Positions 60,783 to 64,000 of a DNA stretch of 64,000 nucleotides are shown here, one piece after another. Positions within the stretch are counted from its first letter, which is position 1, and each line of letters opens with the position of its first letter. The notes beneath the pieces are model-generated. The model did not search any database. It had not been told where the DNA came from and worked only from the letters and a program-made list of their open reading frames with translations. The stretch spans positions 1 through 64,000 of the forward strand of contig NZ_SJDM01000014.1 in the NCBI RefSeq assembly GCF_004761865.1, in the 5' to 3' direction. This stretch comes from Crenalkalicoccus roseus (GTDB lineage: Bacteria; Pseudomonadota; Alphaproteobacteria; Acetobacterales; Acetobacteraceae). A program made the position numbers and the translations under genes.

Positions 60783-62687
60783 TCAGCGCATCGCCGCGCG
60801 CAGCGTCGCCTCCATCTCTTCGAGGATGGCGGGGTCGTCGATGGTGGGCGGCACCACGTAATCCTCCCCGTCGGCGATCTTGCGCAGCGTCGCGCGCAAA
60901 ATCTTGCCGCTGCGGGTCTTCGGCAGGCGGCTCACCACCCGCGCCTCGCGGAAGGCGGCGACGGGGCCGATGCGCTCGCGCACCATCGCCGCCAGCTCGC
61001 GCGCGATCTCCGCCTCGCCCTTCGCCGCGCCGGCCTTGAGCACCACGAGGCCGAGCGGCACCTGGCCCTTCAGGCTGTCCTTCACCCCCACCACCGCGCA
61101 TTCGGCGACGTCCGGGTGGCTCGCCAGCACCTCCTCCATCGCGCCGGTGGAGAGGCGGTGGCCGGCGACGTTGATGATGTCATCGGTGCGCGACATCACC
61201 CAGACATAGCCCTCCTCGTCGATCATGCCGGCGTCGCCGGTGTTGTAGTGGCCGGGAAAGGCCTCGAGGTAGCTCTCGCGGAAGCGGTCGTCGGCCTGCC
61301 ACAGCGTCGGCAGGCAGGAGGGCGGCAGCGGCAGCCTCACCGCCAGGCTGCCGATCTGCCCGCGCGGCACCTCGCGCCCCGCCTCGTCCAGCGCCACCAC
61401 CGCGTAGCCCGGCGCGGCCTTGCCGCCCGAGCCCGGGCGCATCGGGAACAGGCCGAGGCCGCGGAAGCCCCCCGTGATCGCCCAGCCGGTCTCGGTCTGC
61501 CACCAGTGGTCCACCACCGGCTTGTTCAGCAGCTTATGTGCCCAGATGGCGGTGTCCGGGTCGCAGCGCTCGCCGGCAAGGTAGAGCGCCTCCAGCCGCG
61601 ACAGGTCGTGCCGCGCCAGCAGCGCGCCCTGCGGATCCTCCTTCTTGATGGCGCGGATGGCGGTGGGTGCGGCGAACAGCACCTTCACCCCGTGCTGCGC
61701 CGAGACCCGCCAGAAGGCGCCGGCATCCGGCGTGCCGACCGGCTTGCCTTCGTAGAGCACCGAGGTGCAGCCGGCGAGCAGCGGCCCGTAGACGATGTAG
61801 GAATGCCCCACCACCCAGCCGACGTCGGAGGCGGCCCAGAACACGTCGCCCGCGCCGACGCCGTAGACCATGCCCATGGAGTTGTGCAGCGCCACCGCGT
61901 GGCCGCCATTGTCGCGCAGGATGCCCTTGGGCTTCCCGGTGGTGCCGGAGGTGTAGAGGATGTAGAGCGGGTCCGTCGCCTCCACCGGCACGCAGGGATG
62001 CGGCGCGCCTTCCGCCTCGGCCTCCAGGAAGTCGCGGTCGCGGCCGGGCGTCAGCGCGCAGGGGTGCTCCGGCCGCTGCAGGATCAGGCAGGCCTCCGGC
62101 TTGTGCGGGGAGAGGGCGATCGCGGCGTCGAGCAGCGGCTTGTAGGCGACGACGCGGCCCGGCTCGAGCCCGCAGGAGGCGGAGAGGATCGCCTTCGGCT
62201 TCGCGTCGGCGATGCGCGCGGCGAGTTCCGCCGCGGCGAAGCCGCCGAACACCACGGAATGGATGGCGCCGAGCCGCGCGCAGGCGAGCATGGCGAGCGC
62301 CGCCTCCGGCACCATCGGCATGTAGATCACCACCCGGTCGCCGCGCCCGACGCCGAGCGCGGCCAGCGCCCCGGCCAGCTTCGAGACGCGCCGCTGCAGC
62401 GCGGCGTAGCTCAGCGCCTCGATGCGCCCGGTCATCGGGCTGTCGTAGAGGATGGCGGCCTGCTCGCCGCGGCCGGCGGCGACATGGCGGTCCACGGCGT
62501 TGAAGCAGGTGTTCAGCCGCCCACCGGGGAACCAGCGGCCATAGACGCCGAGGGAGGGGTCGAACACCCGCTCCGGCGCCCGCTCCCAGGCGATGCCGCG
62601 CGCGGCCTCGGCCCAGAACCCCTCCGGGTCCCGCTGCCAGGCCGCGTAGGTTTCTTCGTAGCGCTGCGCGCCCGCACCGGCATTCAT
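60783..62687 (-). CDS. prpE: Propionyl-CoA (acyl-CoA) synthetase
   Basis: This ANL-superfamily ligase makes acyl-CoA via an acyl-adenylate. LYTSGTTGKPKGI is the P-loop, WWQTETGW the substrate motif, and the C-terminal Lys in LPKTRSGKILR is the regulatory acetylation site. Length (634 residues from ATG 62687) and the opening YEETYAAWQRDPEGFWAEAA favour propionyl- over acetyl-CoA synthetase. No methylcitrate-cycle genes sit beside it, so acetate or propionate use is possible. An upstream ATG at 62726 would add 13 residues. Confidence 0.9.
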   Translation of the reverse strand: MNAGAGAQRYEETYAAWQRDPEGFWAEAARGIAWERAPERVFDPSLGVYGRWFPGGRLNTCFNAVDRHVAAGRGEQAAILYDSPMTGRIEALSYAALQRRVSKLAGALAALGVGRGDRVVIYMPMVPEAALAMLACARLGAIHSVVFGGFAAAELAARIADAKPKAILSASCGLEPGRVVAYKPLLDAAIALSPHKPEACLILQRPEHPCALTPGRDRDFLEAEAEGAPHPCVPVEATDPLYILYTSGTTGKPKGILRDNGGHAVALHNSMGMVYGVGAGDVFWAASDVGWVVGHSYIVYGPLLAGCTSVLYEGKPVGTPDAGAFWRVSAQHGVKVLFAAPTAIRAIKKEDPQGALLARHDLSRLEALYLAGERCDPDTAIWAHKLLNKPVVDHWWQTETGWAITGGFRGLGLFPMRPGSGGKAAPGYAVVALDEAGREVPRGQIGSLAVRLPLPPSCLPTLWQADDRFRESYLEAFPGHYNTGDAGMIDEEGYVWVMSRTDDIINVAGHRLSTGAMEEVLASHPDVAECAVVGVKDSLKGQVPLGLVVLKAGAAKGEAEIARELAAMVRERIGPVAAFREARVVSRLPKTRSGKILRATLRKIADGEDYVVPPTIDDPAILEEMEATLRAAMR

Positions 62688-62801
62688 GTGGCGCCTCCCG
62701 ATCCCGCGTATGGGGCAGCGTGGCAAGCCCGCCGCCGCGCCGCAAGCGCCCGCGCGGCGGCGCCGGAGCGGGTTCGCGTGCCCGGCCGCTTGCGGGCCGC
62801 C

Positions 62802-64000
62802 CTACCACAGCCTGCCGGTGAAGCCGGCGAAGGTGGCGGAGGCGAAGCCGCGCACCGCGCGCAGCGCCTCCCGCAGCCTGGCCTGCTCGGCGCGGTCGAG
62901 GGCGCCGGTGTCCACCAGGCTGCCTGGCGCGGCCCCGGCGGCGAGGTCGGCGAGCTGCTGGCGCAGCAGCGCGCCGAGCAGCGCCGCAAAGGCCTCCCGC
63001 AGCCGCTCCGCCTCGGCCTCCGTCAGCGCGCCCGCGGCGGCGAGCGCTTCGAGGCGCGCCTCGGTGCCGGTCTCCGCCACGCCGCGCTGCAGCGCCGCCA
63101 GCCGCGCCGCGGCGACCAGCGGCATCAGCCCGTGGAGCTTCAGGTCGGTGCGGTGCTCCGGGCCCGGCGTGTGGTCGGCGAAGCCGCCCCAGAAGGTGAG
63201 CCCCACCCGCAGCCTCTCATCCTGCTCGGCGAGGGCGGCGAGCAGCGCCGGCGCCTCGGCCAGGGCGCGGGCGAGGGCGGCGCGCAGCGCCGGGCCGGGA
63301 GCGGGCGCTCCCCAGGCGGTGCGCTCGCCGCTCGCCGCCTGCACCCGCGGGCCGGAGGCGCCTTCCCACGCCTCCGCCACGGCGCGGAAGTCGAAGGCGA
63401 TGTCGGCGAAGAGCAGCGCCGCGCCGCTGCGCCGCCGCGCCCACAGCCCGAACTGCGCCTGCCATTCGGCAAGGCGCTTCCGCCACAGCGGGTTGCGCGC
63501 CATCACGCCCGCGGGGCAGGGCGGGAAGCCGGCGGCGGCCAGCGCCTCGTTCAGCGCCTCGGCGAAGCCGCGGAACCAGGTATCCACGCGCCCATGCGCG
63601 GCGTCCGGGTAGTCGCCGAGGATCAGGCCGTTGTCCTGGTCCGGCCGCAGCAGGCTCTCGCCCCGCCCGGCGCTGCCCATCACCAGCAGGGTGAAGGGCA
63701 CGGGCGGCGGGCCGTGCGCCGCCAGCACCCGCTCCAGCACCCGGCGGTGCAGGTCGAGGTTGATCTCGCTGACCAGCGCCACCACGCGCGGCGCCGGCAC
63801 CCCCTCGGCGAGCAGCGCCCCGGCGACGCCCGCCTGCGCCCGCTTCAGCGCCGCATCATCGCCGGCGAGCGCGCCGAGATGGCCGAGCATCCGCCCGGAG
63901 ACCACCGCCAGCGCCTCCGCCCGGTGCAGCAGGCCGACGCAGCGTCCCGCCGCGTCCACCACCGGCAGGTGGCGCAGATGGTGGGCATGCAGCAGCGCCA
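62802..64000 (-). CDS. CBS/DUF294 nucleotidyltransferase-like signalling protein, 5' end outside window
   Basis: This is a partial protein truncated by the window end. The visible part begins in a CBS domain (HLPVVDAAGRCVGLLHR at its end), then a DUF294 nucleotidyltransferase-like domain with GSAGRGESLLRPDQDNG (the GSx10-20DxD-like motif, as in GlnD-type enzymes), then the DUF294 C-terminal helical domain to residue ~385. Such CBS-NTase proteins are thought to be nucleotide- or signal-sensing, often with an N-terminal cyclic-nucleotide domain, which would lie beyond 64000. Confidence 0.8.
   Translation of the reverse strand, partial: ALLHAHHLRHLPVVDAAGRCVGLLHRAEALAVVSGRMLGHLGALAGDDAALKRAQAGVAGALLAEGVPAPRVVALVSEINLDLHRRVLERVLAAHGPPPVPFTLLVMGSAGRGESLLRPDQDNGLILGDYPDAAHGRVDTWFRGFAEALNEALAAAGFPPCPAGVMARNPLWRKRLAEWQAQFGLWARRRSGAALLFADIAFDFRAVAEAWEGASGPRVQAASGERTAWGAPAPGPALRAALARALAEAPALLAALAEQDERLRVGLTFWGGFADHTPGPEHRTDLKLHGLMPLVAAARLAALQRGVAETGTEARLEALAAAGALTEAEAERLREAFAALLGALLRQQLADLAAGAAPGSLVDTGALDRAEQARLREALRAVRGFASATFAGFTGRLW

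Overview
The window is very GC-rich DNA (well above 70% by eye) with dense, overlapping bacterial genes and frequent GTG starts. The housekeeping genes and their neighbours (miaB-phoH-ybeY-corC, rpsF-rpsR-DUF2232-rplI, cvpA-purF, a TAXI-type TRAP transporter, a PEP-CTERM protein) point to an alphaproteobacterium, most likely of the Acetobacteraceae/Rhodospirillales (Roseomonas-like). This placement is inference from gene content and composition; no 16S gene is present.

Layout. 0-28.5 kb is mostly chromosomal core: a Pro/Ala-rich membrane-anchored protein, DsbD/ScsB, a PlsC-like acyltransferase, the miaB-phoH-ybeY-corC operon, an endonuclease III homologue, an MgtA-type P-ATPase, gpsA/rlmJ, an SDR/purF/cvpA operon, a PEP-CTERM protein, radA, a cupin protein, a TauD-type dioxygenase, an unusual pyruvate-kinase-like protein, small secreted and HTH-like proteins, a sulfotransferase with a DUF6473-like partner, and a YedK/HMCES protein.

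28.9-41.1 kb is a complete type III-A CRISPR-Cas locus on the + strand: cas6, a NE0113-type CARF protein that appears to carry an OmpR-like winged helix, cas10/csm1 (HD and GGDD intact), csm2, csm3, csm4, csm5 and a Csm6-type CARF-HEPN RNase. After a 423-bp gap comes an unusual adaptation module in the order cas2-cas1-cas1-like-cas2. Only the first Cas1 keeps the Glu/His/Asp/Glu active site; the second aligns over the N-terminal domain but has lost it. The effector and adaptation transcription units share a palindrome centred on ACAATGTTGT, 36-40 bp upstream of the first start codon of each. No CRISPR array lies in the window. The working hypothesis is that the effector makes cyclic oligoadenylate, which activates the Csm6 RNase and may also signal through the CARF-wHTH protein to the shared operators, while adaptation uses a hetero-oligomeric Cas1/Cas1-like/Cas2/Cas2 integrase.

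41.5-64 kb returns to core genes: PBP1A, tRNA-Ser(GCT), rsmB, a TAXI TRAP receptor plus fused permease, the ribosomal operon rpsF-rpsR-DUF2232-rplI, a lipoprotein, fabD-fabG, a LOG-family protein, a rhodanese, an SDR, an FAD monooxygenase, a surface-polysaccharide group (SAM methyltransferase, UDP-sugar 4-epimerase, UDP-sugar dehydrogenase), prpE, and a DUF294-type nucleotidyltransferase cut by the window end. No transposase, integrase or prophage gene was seen. Short GC-rich hairpin repeats recur between genes.
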